Below are positions 17,773-26,309 of a stretch of DNA of 64,000 nucleotides, piece by piece. The stretch is from the NCBI GenBank assembly GCA_024235935.1, contig JACKLL010000004.1:196203-260202 (forward strand), read 5' to 3'. The position numbers and the translations under genes were made by a program. Numbering within the stretch: position 1 is the first letter of the stretch; each line of letters opens with the position of its first letter. Source of the DNA: Rhodoferax sp. Lineage in GTDB: Bacteria; Pseudomonadota; Gammaproteobacteria; Burkholderiales; Burkholderiaceae_C. The notes under the pieces were generated by a model that saw nothing but the letters and a program-made list of their open reading frames with translations, was not told the DNA's origin and made no database searches.

Positions 17773-20700
17773 TGGTCCGCGTCGCGTCCCGGCTGCTGTT
17801 TCCGCTGGTCTGGCTGCTTGAGCTGGTGGTGGTGGTGGCGCTGGCCTTGCTGCTGGCCGCCTGGTTCTGGAGCGGAACCTCGGGCTCGCTGGGAACATTG
17901 CTGCGCGAAGCGCCGGCCTACCTGCCGGCAGGCCAGACACTGGAGGCGCAGGAGGTCCGGGGCAGCATCCGAAACGGCGGCCAGATCGGACGGCTGCGCT
18001 GGAGCGCGAACGGGCTGACCATCACCGCGCGCGATGTCCAGCTCGAATGGCAACCGCTGGACCTGCTGCGCCGGCGTCTGCGGGTATCGGCACTGAAGGT
18101 GGCCGAACTGGTGGTCGACGACCAGCGCCCGGCCTCCCCGTCCGCGCCCGAGCCGCCGCCGGAGATTCTGCTGCCCCTGGACATCGACCTGGCGCTGGCC
18201 GTAGACACCATCAGGCTGACCGGCGCCACCGCATTCGAAGCCCGTGGACTGGCCGCCCGCTACCAGTATGAAGGCCAGGCCCACCAGTTGCAGATCACGC
18301 AGCTCGCGGTGGCACAAGGGCAGTACCAGGGCAAACTGCGCCTGCAGGCACGGCTGCCGATGGCGCTGGATCTGCAGCTCACCGGCCAGGTCCAGGCGCC
18401 GGTAGGCGATGGCCAGACGATTGCGCTGGACGCCTCGGCCTCGGCCAACGGCCCACTGGCCGGCATCGCACCGCGCCTGGACCTGCAGCTGCTGGTGCAG
18501 CCAGGCCCCGGCAATTCAGGCGCGCTGGTAGGCAACCGCGCCATGCGTGCCGATCTGTCGGCACAGGTGAATCCATGGGCGGCCCAGCCGGTGATCCGGG
18601 CCCAGGCCTCCTTCAACCAGCTCGACCTGGCGGCACTGTGGCCGACGGCACCGCGCACGCTGCTGACCGGCAACACCTGGGTGCGACCGGCCGGCCCCAA
18701 CTGGCTGGCCGAGCTGAACCTGATCAACCGCGACGAGGGCCCCTGGGACAAGGGTCGGCTGCCACTGGCCAGCGTCAAGGGACTGGTTGAATATGGCGAC
18801 GGACGCCTGCGCATCGAGTCGCTCAACGCCGAAGGTGCCGGAGGACGCGTACGCCTGCAGGCGCGCCTGGCAGACACCCGACAACTGACCGCAAGCTCCG
18901 GCTGGCAGGGCCAGCTGCAGGTGCAGGGCATTGACCTGGCCAAGGTCTACAGCACGCTGGACCCGGTGCGCCTGGACGGCAGCGTGCATGCGGTGGCCGC
19001 CAAGGACGGGGTGGACTTCGATGCCGCGCTGCAACCCGCGGCCGAGCAGCCACGTACATCCCCGCTGCGCGGCCTGCAGTTGCAGAGCGCTGCGGCCAAG
19101 GGGCGCTGGGCCGGTGGCTGGCTGCGCGTCGAGAAGCTGGACATTCGCACCCGCGACGCCCGGCTCGACGGGCGCATCGATCTGCAACCATCGACGCGAG
19201 ACGCGCGCGGCCAGCTCGCGCTGAACGCCCCCGGACTGCAGGCCAGCATCTCGGGCGACATGGCGGCACGCGATGGCAAGGGTATGCTGGCACTGAAACT
19301 GGACGATGCCAGCGCCACCCGCCGCTGGCTGGCCCGGCTGCCCATGACGCCGGCACAGCTGGACACGCTGGACGTCCGAGGCGGGGCCGATGTCAACCTG
19401 CGCTGGCGTGGTGGCTGGCAGTCGCTGACGACGGGCGTCGGCGTCGGCGCTGGCAGCGCAAGCATCGATGCCGGCATCCGGATCACGCAACTGTCCGTAG
19501 GCACCCAGGGGCAGACGGCCGATCAGTGGCTCACGCTCAGTGCCATCGACACCCGGTTGGCGGGCGCCATCGATGCACTGACGCTGAAGGCCAGCGGCAC
19601 CGTGGCCAGCGGCAGCGCCCAGGCGCAGCTGCAGGCCGCGGCCACCGGCGGGCGCACCACGCGCGGCGACTGGCAGGCACGCATCACCGAGCTGCAGGTC
19701 AAGGCCCGTGACAGCCAGTTGCCAGGCCCCTGGACGCTGACGCTGACCCAGCCGCTCGCCCTCTCGTGGACCGCGCCAGCGCCGGGGGCCTCGGGCAACC
19801 CCGTTCTTCAGGTGACCGCGGCCCAGGCAAGCCTGGTCGGCCCGGCACCCGGCACGGCCCAGCTGATCTGGCAGCCGATCACCTGGCAGCGCGGCGGCCG
19901 TAACGAACTGGCCAGCAAGGGTGCGCTGCGGGGGCTTCCCCTGGGATGGCTGACCTTGCTCGGCGACACCCGCCTGGCGTCGGCCGGTCTCACCGGCGAC
20001 CTGCTGTTCGATGGCCAGTGGGACGTCACGCTGGCCGACACCCTCTCGGTGCGGGCCAGCCTGGCCCGGCGCAGCGGTGACCTGCGCGTGCAGACCGACA
20101 CCGGCAGCAACAGTGCCCAGGCATCCACCATCGACGCCGGCATCCGCGTACTGCAACTGGACGTCCAAGGCGATGGCGAAGCGGTCGGTGCCCGCTTTCT
20201 CTGGGACAGCGCGCGTGCCGGCAATGCGCAAATGGACGTCTCGACCCGACTGACGCGCACCCCTGAAGGCTGGCAATGGTTGCCGGACAGCCCGATCAAG
20301 GGCAGCCTGCGCGCGCAGATGCCGCAGGTCGGCGTCTGGTCCTTGCTGGCCCCTCCGGGCTGGCGCGTACGCGGCACCGTCGATGCCAGCCTGGAACTCT
20401 CAGGCACACGCAGCGCACCGCAGTGGAATGGCCATCTCGACGCGCGTGAAATGGCGCTGCGCTCGGTTGTGGACGGTATCGAATTCGGCAACGGGCAATT
20501 GCGCGCCAGCTTGCAGGGCCAGCGCCTGCGCATCGACAGCTTCAGCCTGCAGGGGGCCGGCGGCAAGAGTGGCGGCGAACTCACGGCCACGGGCAACGCC
20601 ACCTGGCAGGCGCCCGGTAGCGCATCGGCCTCTGCGCTCGCTGGCATCGATCTTCAGATCGACGCCGTGGCCAAGGCGCTGCGGGTATCGGCGCGGGCCG

Positions 20701-21668
20701 ATCGCCGGCTTGCGGTGTCGGGCACGCTGCAGGCGTCCGTGCGCCAGTCGAAGCTGCAGATGCGTGGCGCGCTCAAGGTCGATCAGGCCTTGTTCATCCT
20801 GCCCGACGAGACCGCACCCAGCCTGGGGGCCGACGTCGTGGTGCTGCGCCGCGAATCCGGCGACAGCGCAAAAGCCGACGGTGGGGCGGCCAAGCCGGTG
20901 CCCGACGCGACCCGCGCCAGCGACAGCTCTGCAGCAAAGGACCGCCTGGCCGGCGACCTGCTGGTCAAGCTCGACCTGGGTTCGGATTTCCGGGTGCGCG
21001 GACGCGGTATTGACACCCGTGTTGCCGGCGAACTCGAACTGCGCAGCACGCTGCAACCGGGCGAGGCCCCCACCGTGACCGGCCAGCTGCGCACCGTCGG
21101 TGGACAGTTCAAGGCCTATGGGCAACAGCTCGAGATCGAGCGCGGGCTGCTGCGATTCACAGGCGCCTATGACAACCCCTCGCTGGACATCCTGGCCATC
21201 CGACCCAAGCTGACCCAGCGGGTCGGCGTGCAGGTCACCGGCAATGCCTTGCTGCCACGGATCCGGCTGTATGCCGACCCGGACCTGCCCGAAGCCGAGA
21301 AGCTGGCCTGGCTGGTGCTGGGCCGCTCGGCGGCCAATGGCGGCGCGGAGGCCGCGGTGCTGCAGCAGGCGGCGATGGCCCTGCTCGGCGGGCAGGACAG
21401 TTCCGGCGGCATCGCCGGCCGGCTCGGCCTGGACGAACTGTCGGTCTCCGGTGCATCCGATACCGGATCGCCCGGCAGCGCCTCATCCGCCACGCTGACC
21501 CTGGGCAAACGCATATCCCAGAACTTCTACGTGACCTACGAACGCAGCCTGGCCGGCACACTGGGCACCTTCTCGATCTTCTACGACCTGTCGGAGCGCT
21601 TCTCGTTGCGTGCGCGTACGGGCGAGAAAAGCGCAATCGATCTGATCTTCAAGATTCGCTACGAGTGA
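17772..21668 (+). CDS. tamB: Translocation and assembly module protein TamB
   Basis: Inner-membrane-anchored partner of TamA that spans the periplasm and is now linked to phospholipid transport and outer-membrane biogenesis (AsmA-like/bridge-type protein). The 1298-residue protein has one N-terminal membrane helix (about 10-30), a long beta-rich repeat region, and the conserved C-terminal DUF490 domain with LTLGKRISQNFYVTYERSL and the end IFKIRYE. The start overlaps the tamA stop by one base, which selects it over a longer frame starting inside tamA. Confidence 0.93.
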   Translation: MVRVASRLLFPLVWLLELVVVVALALLLAAWFWSGTSGSLGTLLREAPAYLPAGQTLEAQEVRGSIRNGGQIGRLRWSANGLTITARDVQLEWQPLDLLRRRLRVSALKVAELVVDDQRPASPSAPEPPPEILLPLDIDLALAVDTIRLTGATAFEARGLAARYQYEGQAHQLQITQLAVAQGQYQGKLRLQARLPMALDLQLTGQVQAPVGDGQTIALDASASANGPLAGIAPRLDLQLLVQPGPGNSGALVGNRAMRADLSAQVNPWAAQPVIRAQASFNQLDLAALWPTAPRTLLTGNTWVRPAGPNWLAELNLINRDEGPWDKGRLPLASVKGLVEYGDGRLRIESLNAEGAGGRVRLQARLADTRQLTASSGWQGQLQVQGIDLAKVYSTLDPVRLDGSVHAVAAKDGVDFDAALQPAAEQPRTSPLRGLQLQSAAAKGRWAGGWLRVEKLDIRTRDARLDGRIDLQPSTRDARGQLALNAPGLQASISGDMAARDGKGMLALKLDDASATRRWLARLPMTPAQLDTLDVRGGADVNLRWRGGWQSLTTGVGVGAGSASIDAGIRITQLSVGTQGQTADQWLTLSAIDTRLAGAIDALTLKASGTVASGSAQAQLQAAATGGRTTRGDWQARITELQVKARDSQLPGPWTLTLTQPLALSWTAPAPGASGNPVLQVTAAQASLVGPAPGTAQLIWQPITWQRGGRNELASKGALRGLPLGWLTLLGDTRLASAGLTGDLLFDGQWDVTLADTLSVRASLARRSGDLRVQTDTGSNSAQASTIDAGIRVLQLDVQGDGEAVGARFLWDSARAGNAQMDVSTRLTRTPEGWQWLPDSPIKGSLRAQMPQVGVWSLLAPPGWRVRGTVDASLELSGTRSAPQWNGHLDAREMALRSVVDGIEFGNGQLRASLQGQRLRIDSFSLQGAGGKSGGELTATGNATWQAPGSASASALAGIDLQIDAVAKALRVSARADRRLAVSGTLQASVRQSKLQMRGALKVDQALFILPDETAPSLGADVVVLRRESGDSAKADGGAAKPVPDATRASDSSAAKDRLAGDLLVKLDLGSDFRVRGRGIDTRVAGELELRSTLQPGEAPTVTGQLRTVGGQFKAYGQQLEIERGLLRFTGAYDNPSLDILAIRPKLTQRVGVQVTGNALLPRIRLYADPDLPEAEKLAWLVLGRSAANGGAEAAVLQQAAMALLGGQDSSGGIAGRLGLDELSVSGASDTGSPGSASSATLTLGKRISQNFYVTYERSLAGTLGTFSIFYDLSERFSLRARTGEKSAIDLIFKIRYE

Positions 21669-21767
21669 GCGGGATGGCGGCCAAACAGCGGTGATGCATC
21701 GCATGGGCCACCTGTGCTTCCCGGCCCGCGCGACGCTGCGTCGGCCCTGCTAGACTCGCAACCCTTG

Positions 21768-21842
21768 CTCGCCATAGTTCAATGGATAGAACGGTCCCCT
21801 CCTAAGGGACAGATGTAGGTTCGATTCCTGCTGGCGGGACCA
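21768..21842 (+). tRNA. tRNA-Arg(CCT)
   Basis: A 75-base cloverleaf: acceptor arm CTCGCCA paired with TGGCGGG, D arm GTTC/GAAC, anticodon arm GTCCC/GGGAC with loop CTCCTAA (anticodon CCT, arginine), T arm GTAGG/CCTGC with loop TTCGATT, discriminator A and an encoded CCA. The acceptor stem has an unusual C1:G72 pair and a T2:G71 wobble, worth checking, but every arm folds. It reads AGG arginine codons. Confidence 0.9.
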
Positions 21843-21883
21843 GCAAGCGCTGGCCCCACAACCCATCGCAATCCACCAAGAAA

Positions 21884-21909
21884 GAAGGCCCCGATCACGC
21901 GAGGCCTTC
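21884..21909 (-). terminator. Intrinsic terminator of the first PEP-CTERM gene
   Basis: Read on the minus strand this is GAAGGCCTCG, a six-base loop, then CGGGGCCTTC, a 10-pair stem with one G:U, followed by TTTCTT. It lies about 28 bases after the stop of the gene ending at 21938. It closely resembles the terminator at 24720-24743. Confidence 0.75.
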
Positions 21910-21937
21910 GTCTGCATATCCTGGATGGGCTTGCGGT

Positions 21938-22825
21938 TCAGGTTGGCTTGCGTCTGCGGGTCATGGCAAGGCCACCCAATGCCAATCCGACGAGTGCGAG
22001 ACTTGCGGGTTCTGGAACGGCCGCGCCGGCAACTTCGAAGTTGGTCGTCGTTGTAACGCCATCGATCGTCCATGCGATGTTGTCCACTGCACCGTCGAAG
22101 GGTCCCCAACCGCTACCGACGCCAGCGCTGAACCCCAAGATCACCGCATTGGCCAAGCGGCCGGAAGACTGCCATTCACTCAGCAGATCGTACGGCGTAC
22201 CGTCCAAGTCAATATCGAATTCGTTGCCCAGCCCCAGACCGAAATTCCAGAGCTTGGTGCTGGCGTCCACCACCGCGGATACCCATGTATCGGTTGCCAC
22301 GCTACCGCCGCCGTTATAGGCCAGTTCATAGACCAAACCACCCCGATCACCAGTCGTGTTCAGGTTTCCGTCCAGATCCAGCAGAATTCGCAAGGCCGGA
22401 TGCTGCCCGGCATTGTTCGTACTGGAACTGCTGCGGTACCAGTCGTACGACATCCCAGTGAAGGTCGAGAACAGGCCGAGAGACCCGTTTGCATAGTAAT
22501 TACCGCCAACTGCCGTGCCGTTGGCAAGGTATTCGATATCTGCCTTGAACGACGAACCGACAGGTCCGGCAACGCCGGACATGTGAACAGAACCATTGCC
22601 CGAACGCGCAAAGCTGTTGTCGATGCCTGCCACGCCTCCGTTTCGCACATTGTTGTAGTACCAGCCGCTTGAGCCGACAGCCTGCCCCTGATTGCTGGTG
22701 CTCGCGTTCGTGTAAGCATCGCCCGGTGCCGCGCCATTGGCAAAGACAATGGTGGCCTGAGCCGATGTCGCAATACCAGCAACAAGCAGCGCGGCCATCG
22801 TCACCGCCCGAATATTCACTTTCAT
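21938..22825 (-). CDS. PEP-CTERM sorting domain protein 1
   Basis: Secreted surface protein of 295 residues. It has a signal peptide (cleavage near SAQA-TIVF, residue 25), a Ser/Gly/Asn-rich beta-type body, and a C-terminal PEP-CTERM tail: VPEP at 270-273, a hydrophobic helix, then the basic end TRRRKPT. The tail is recognised by an exosortase (EpsH/XrtA type) that anchors or releases the protein during exopolysaccharide-linked export. No exosortase is in the window. The ATG at 22825 has a GGAGG ribosome-binding site; the longer upstream frame is not coding. Base composition is less GC-rich than the flanking core genes. A sigma-54 promoter match lies upstream. Confidence 0.88.
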   Translation of the reverse strand: MKVNIRAVTMAALLVAGIATSAQATIVFANGAAPGDAYTNASTSNQGQAVGSSGWYYNNVRNGGVAGIDNSFARSGNGSVHMSGVAGPVGSSFKADIEYLANGTAVGGNYYANGSLGLFSTFTGMSYDWYRSSSSTNNAGQHPALRILLDLDGNLNTTGDRGGLVYELAYNGGGSVATDTWVSAVVDASTKLWNFGLGLGNEFDIDLDGTPYDLLSEWQSSGRLANAVILGFSAGVGSGWGPFDGAVDNIAWTIDGVTTTTNFEVAGAAVPEPASLALVGLALGGLAMTRRRKPT

Positions 22826-23425
22826 GTCAAAAGCCTCCGATATGTTTACTAGGTGTTGTTGAGAAGTCACATGGGCCTGCTCGACCAAGCGCACTGGAGG
22901 CCAGAAGCAAATTACGCACCAACAAGGTTCAAAAGCGGAAATATTCAACAATTTCAAAGGTTCTTGCACCAATATGGTCATCGTTTCACAGAGTGTTGCG
23001 CATCGAATGTAAGTTATTCCAACATCTTTCCAGTCACGGTCGCCACACGAAATGGCCGTGTTGTGCGGCGCCACTGATGTTGCCCAGCCGACTACCAAGA
23101 CTGCAAGGCGGCTCTGAATCGCGCCGGCAGACATGAAATACGCTGCGGCCTCACTTTCATGATTCCAGCGTCACGCCGTGCGAAAGTGACATGCCTGAGA
23201 CGACAAGAGACCCACCGAGAAGCCCAAGAATCGAGGTGCTTCAATCCGCATGAAGTCGAATCAACGCCGATTCCAGCGAATCAGGAACATCCAGGGAGAC
23301 CGAAGGTGCCTCAGCCTCAACGGCGACAAGCGACCTTGCATTTGCCGATTGGCTCCGATTGAGTCCCGGGCGATTCGACGTTTCCATCAACTTGCTCTGC
23401 AGGCACAATCACTTTTGCCTCAACC
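22826..23425. other. 600-base intergenic region
   Basis: No convincing gene on either strand; short open frames here have no family features. It holds the sigma-54 promoter of the PEP-CTERM gene (22907-22921) and an inverted repeat with 8-base arms (TCACTTTC at 23151-23158, GAAAGTGA at 23182-23189). The stretch 22915-23010 is clearly AT-richer than the surroundings. A promoter for the plus-strand ThiF gene is expected in the right half but none is obvious. Confidence 0.6.
22907..22921 (-). promoter_or_regulatory. Sigma-54 promoter for PEP-CTERM gene 1
   Basis: On the minus strand the sequence is TGGTGCGTAATTTGC followed by T, compared with the sigma-54 consensus TGGCACG-N4-TTGCW. The invariant GG and GC are exactly spaced, with two mismatches in between. 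The predicted start of transcription near 22895 leaves a leader of about 70 bases. PEP-CTERM genes in other Betaproteobacteria are known to be controlled by RpoN with PrsK/PrsR, which supports the call. Confidence 0.7.
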
Positions 23426-24322
23426 ATGACGACCTTCCCTCCCATGACACAAGCGCCATCCTTTGCCTACGACAAGGCCTTCTCGCGCAACATCGGCTGG
23501 CTCACGCAGGACGAGCAGACCAGGATCAAGAATGCACGCGTGGCCATTGCCGGCCTGGGCGGTGTGGGCGGCGCCCATCTGCTGACGCTGGCGCGGCTGG
23601 GTGTCAGCCGGTTTGCCATCTCGGACTTCGACGACTTCGACGTGCACAACATGAACCGGCAGGCAGGAGCCTTCATGTCCAACATGGGCCAGTCCAAGTT
23701 GTCGACGATGGCCCGCATGGCACTGGACATCAACCCCGAGATCGAACTGCGCCAGTTCCCCAAGGGCGTGCAACCCGACAACGTCGATGACTTCCTGGAC
23801 GGCGTGGACGTGTATGTGGACGGTCTCGATTTCTTTGCCCTGCCCGCGCGCCGCATGGTGTTTGCCAAGTGCCGCGAGAAAGGCATTCCGGTGCTGACGG
23901 CGGCTCCGCTGGGCGTGGGCGTGGCCTTTCTTTATTTTTCGCCCACCGGCATGAGTGCGGAGGAATACTTCAAGTGGGAAGGCCAGGAGCTGCAGGAACA
24001 ATACGCGCGTTTCATTGCCGGCCTGTCCCCGGCCATGATGCAGCGCAACTACCTGGTGGCGCCGGAGGCGGTGAACTTCCAGGAGAAGCGGGGCCCATCC
24101 ACCGTCATGGCTTGCGACCTGTGCGCGGGGGTGATGGGTGCATCCGTCATGAAGCTGCTGCTGGGCCGGGGCGCACTGCGCGCGGCGCCCTGGGGCATGC
24201 ACTTCGACGTGTACCACCAGAAGCTCAGGTTCACCTGGCGGCCGTTCGGCAATTCGAACCCTTTGCAGCAGTTGCTGCTGAAGTTCATCCGGCCGGTGTT
24301 GAAGGGGCAAGCCCCGCGCTGA
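23426..24322 (+). CDS. ThiF family adenylyltransferase (E1-like)
   Basis: A 298-residue enzyme of the ThiF/MoeB/HesA superfamily, which adenylates the C terminus of a ubiquitin-like or sulfur-carrier protein, or a tRNA/peptide substrate. The nucleotide-binding glycine motif is AGLGGVGGAH (residues 42-51), followed by ISDFDDFDVHNMNRQ with the catalytic Asp/Asn/Arg. A single CxxC pair (CDLC, about residues 230-233) is seen, while many homologues have two pairs for zinc. No ThiS, MoaD or other carrier gene is adjacent. It stands between two PEP-CTERM genes in the opposite orientation. The substrate is unknown. Confidence 0.85.
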   Translation: MTTFPPMTQAPSFAYDKAFSRNIGWLTQDEQTRIKNARVAIAGLGGVGGAHLLTLARLGVSRFAISDFDDFDVHNMNRQAGAFMSNMGQSKLSTMARMALDINPEIELRQFPKGVQPDNVDDFLDGVDVYVDGLDFFALPARRMVFAKCREKGIPVLTAAPLGVGVAFLYFSPTGMSAEEYFKWEGQELQEQYARFIAGLSPAMMQRNYLVAPEAVNFQEKRGPSTVMACDLCAGVMGASVMKLLLGRGALRAAPWGMHFDVYHQKLRFTWRPFGNSNPLQQLLLKFIRPVLKGQAPR

Positions 24323-24772
24323 GCCGTCGGAAGGGTGAGAAAGGTTGGCGCCGACTCCGGCTCTGCCGCCGCGATGAATGCGGGGCTGTTGTCATGTTGC
24401 CCGTGGGCGCACCTGACGAAGAAGCTCTTGCCCTTTGATGAGCGCGGTCAGGTCGCCCGTGGCCTTCGAAACCCTGAAGAAGCTTTCGCGCTTCGCGCAT
24501 CCTGCGGCTGGCGGTTGCAGACCAGCGTTCAAGCTGATCTGAACCTGACCTCGTCCGGACTGCAAGTGCCCGCCGGCAATCCGGTGGACAGGGACCAATC
24601 AGCGGATTTTGCCTGCCACGAACACCGTGCAATTCAGGTGCTGGGGTCGCTTGAATGCGGCGAAATCTGGCGGCCCGTGACCACCAGCCCACTCACGCAT
24701 CGCGATACGAAGCAATTAAAAGGCCCCGATCGCTCGAGGCCCTCATTTGCATATGCGCGATCGACTACCGGA
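24323..24772. other. 450-base intergenic region
   Basis: No gene that I can support. A 68-codon minus-strand frame (24392-24598) has a coding-like stretch SKATGDLTALIKGQELL, but no family or ribosome-binding site was recognised; it may be a decayed or repeated element. The only clear signal is the terminator at 24720-24743. Confidence 0.5.
24720..24743 (-). terminator. Intrinsic terminator of the second PEP-CTERM gene
   Basis: On the minus strand: AGGGCCTCGA, tetraloop GCGA (GNRA type), TCGGGGCCTT, a 10-pair stem with two G:U pairs, followed by TTTTAATT. It lies about 30 bases after the stop at 24773. It matches the terminator at 21884-21909 at most positions. Confidence 0.8.
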
Positions 24773-25669
24773 TCACTTTGCCTTGCGCCTGCGCGTTGCG
24801 GCCAGTCCCGCGAGGCCCAGGCCCAACAGTGCAAGGCTGCCGGGCTCCGGCACTGCTGCTACGAAATCGGAGGAAACAAAATCAATCCTGTCCCCACCGT
24901 TGACCAGATTGGACTCCACCCAATCAACATATACCAATCCGTTCCGTCCCGATGAGCCCACATTGAAGTTCAATCGCACGAATTCGTATGGGTCACTGAA
25001 CACGAAACCCCATGTCTGGTCTGCGGCCCAATCCGCCAGCGTTTTTTCCACTGAGCCGTTCGGCGTGCCCAGACTGCTATCGCCGTACAACCGAAAAAGT
25101 CCGGTTGTGGCACCAACAGTGTCCTCCAACCATGTTGAAGGGTTGCCCGGATTGATCCGAGAGTCAATGTGCGAAAACGTGTAGTAGCACGCGGACGTCC
25201 CCGTAGACCCACAATTCGACAAGCCGTTAGAAACCGCCAACCCCAAACCCACAGTCCGCAGGGTTGTATTCGGATCAGAGAATGCACGGTACGCAAGCTC
25301 AAAATCAGATGCCAGCAATGCAGAAGCGGCCGCAAAACCATTGGCGTTGTACAGGCCAATGTCCGACTTGCCGGAGTTGCCGCTCGTGCCATCGAGCCGC
25401 ACTGCGCCCAGGCCGTTCAAGCTACCGGTCGGACTCGCATCGGGAGAGCCACCAGCTGCATCCTGCGCCACGATGCCCTCCCCGAGAAATTTGATCTGGG
25501 CGTCGATCTGCGCAGGAGTTGCAACTCCGCCGACGGCTGGACGCGTGTCGCCGGACTCCCAGCCGCCTACACCCAAACCGTTGACATAAACAGTCGCGGC
25601 TTGCGCCGGCACGACTGCTGCCGCCAGCAATAACGTGCCAATAGCGCTACTCAAATCATTCAATCGCAT
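24773..25669 (-). CDS. PEP-CTERM sorting domain protein 2
   Basis: Secreted protein of 298 residues with a signal peptide (cleavage near AQA-ATVY, residue 25), a body rich in Gly, Ser and Asn, and a C-terminal PEP-CTERM tail: VPEP at about 273-276, a hydrophobic helix, then TRRRKAK. Two cysteines (in LSNCGSTGTSACYY) may form a disulfide. It would be exported and processed by the same exosortase as the gene at 21938. The two bodies are not obviously alike in sequence, but the promoter type, tail and terminator are. The start at 25669 gives a normal signal peptide and has an AGGAGG-like site just upstream. Confidence 0.88.
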   Translation of the reverse strand: MRLNDLSSAIGTLLLAAAVVPAQAATVYVNGLGVGGWESGDTRPAVGGVATPAQIDAQIKFLGEGIVAQDAAGGSPDASPTGSLNGLGAVRLDGTSGNSGKSDIGLYNANGFAAASALLASDFELAYRAFSDPNTTLRTVGLGLAVSNGLSNCGSTGTSACYYTFSHIDSRINPGNPSTWLEDTVGATTGLFRLYGDSSLGTPNGSVEKTLADWAADQTWGFVFSDPYEFVRLNFNVGSSGRNGLVYVDWVESNLVNGGDRIDFVSSDFVAAVPEPGSLALLGLGLAGLAATRRRKAK

Positions 25670-25749
25670 ACCTGAACCTCCTGTGGAATGTTGTCATTTC
25701 TGCTGTCGGGCTCAATGGAGCATGACAGCCCCGCCCAATACCATCAAAA

Positions 25750-25764
25750 GCAAAATGTGCGCCA
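25750..25764 (-). promoter_or_regulatory. Sigma-54 promoter for PEP-CTERM gene 2
   Basis: On the minus strand the sequence is TGGCGCACATTTTGC followed by T, one mismatch from TGGCACR-N4-TTGCW, with exact GG-GC spacing. The predicted transcription start is near 25738, about 70 bases before the ATG, the same distance as for PEP-CTERM gene 1. An inverted repeat at 25851-25876 lies at about -125 and could bind the activator. Confidence 0.75.
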
Positions 25765-25850
25765 ACCTGGTGCAAACAAGCTAACACAAGTCAAATCAAC
25801 GACTTGAATTGGTGCATCCGCGCGACGCGGCCCGTTCGGCGCACATTTGT

Positions 25851-25876
25851 AATATTTGTCGACATCGTGAAATATT
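25851..25876. promoter_or_regulatory. Inverted repeat, possible activator site
   Basis: Arms AATATTT (25851-25857) and AAATATT (25870-25876) with a 12-base spacer. It lies about 125 bases before the predicted sigma-54 transcription start at 25738, the usual place for an NtrC-type enhancer site. The link to PrsR is inference. Confidence 0.35.
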
Positions 25877-26309
25877 TCCTGCTGATGGCGTCGATTTGCC
25901 CGGCGCCGCTTCCTCGTCCAAACCTCATGCCGTTCGCCCAGTGAGGCAATCGCACCTCGGCGACACCAGCCGGTCATCCCATCACGGGTGATTGCCTTGG
26001 CCCGATAGGTGCCGGGACGCATGGCCGACCCAAACGGTCCCATTCGATTCAGGCGCCGGCGCGGTCTGTTTGGGGTTGCGTGGCCCTTGACATGGCGCAG
26101 CATGGCGTGCGAGACCAAGTCCAGGCCACCCAGGCTCGACAGGGTGAATGGAGATTTCTCCGCACACCGCACTTGGGCACCTCGGATCCACACGAAGGCC
26201 ATGGGCAATCAACCTGACCGTTGCGATGTTCTGCAGACGCTCGAAGCGATTGCGCAAACGCAAGCTTGCATGGCGGCCGGGTCGCCCCCTTCGCTGAGGT
26301 CCCATCGCG

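Larger units (their letters stand above)
25670..26309. other. 640-base intergenic region
   Basis: The left part holds the promoter elements of PEP-CTERM gene 2. The right part (about 25900-26300) has overlapping open frames on both strands without recognisable domains, signal peptides or ribosome-binding sites; a minus-strand frame with many Arg and Pro residues could be a decayed gene. Nothing here is called as coding. Confidence 0.5.
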
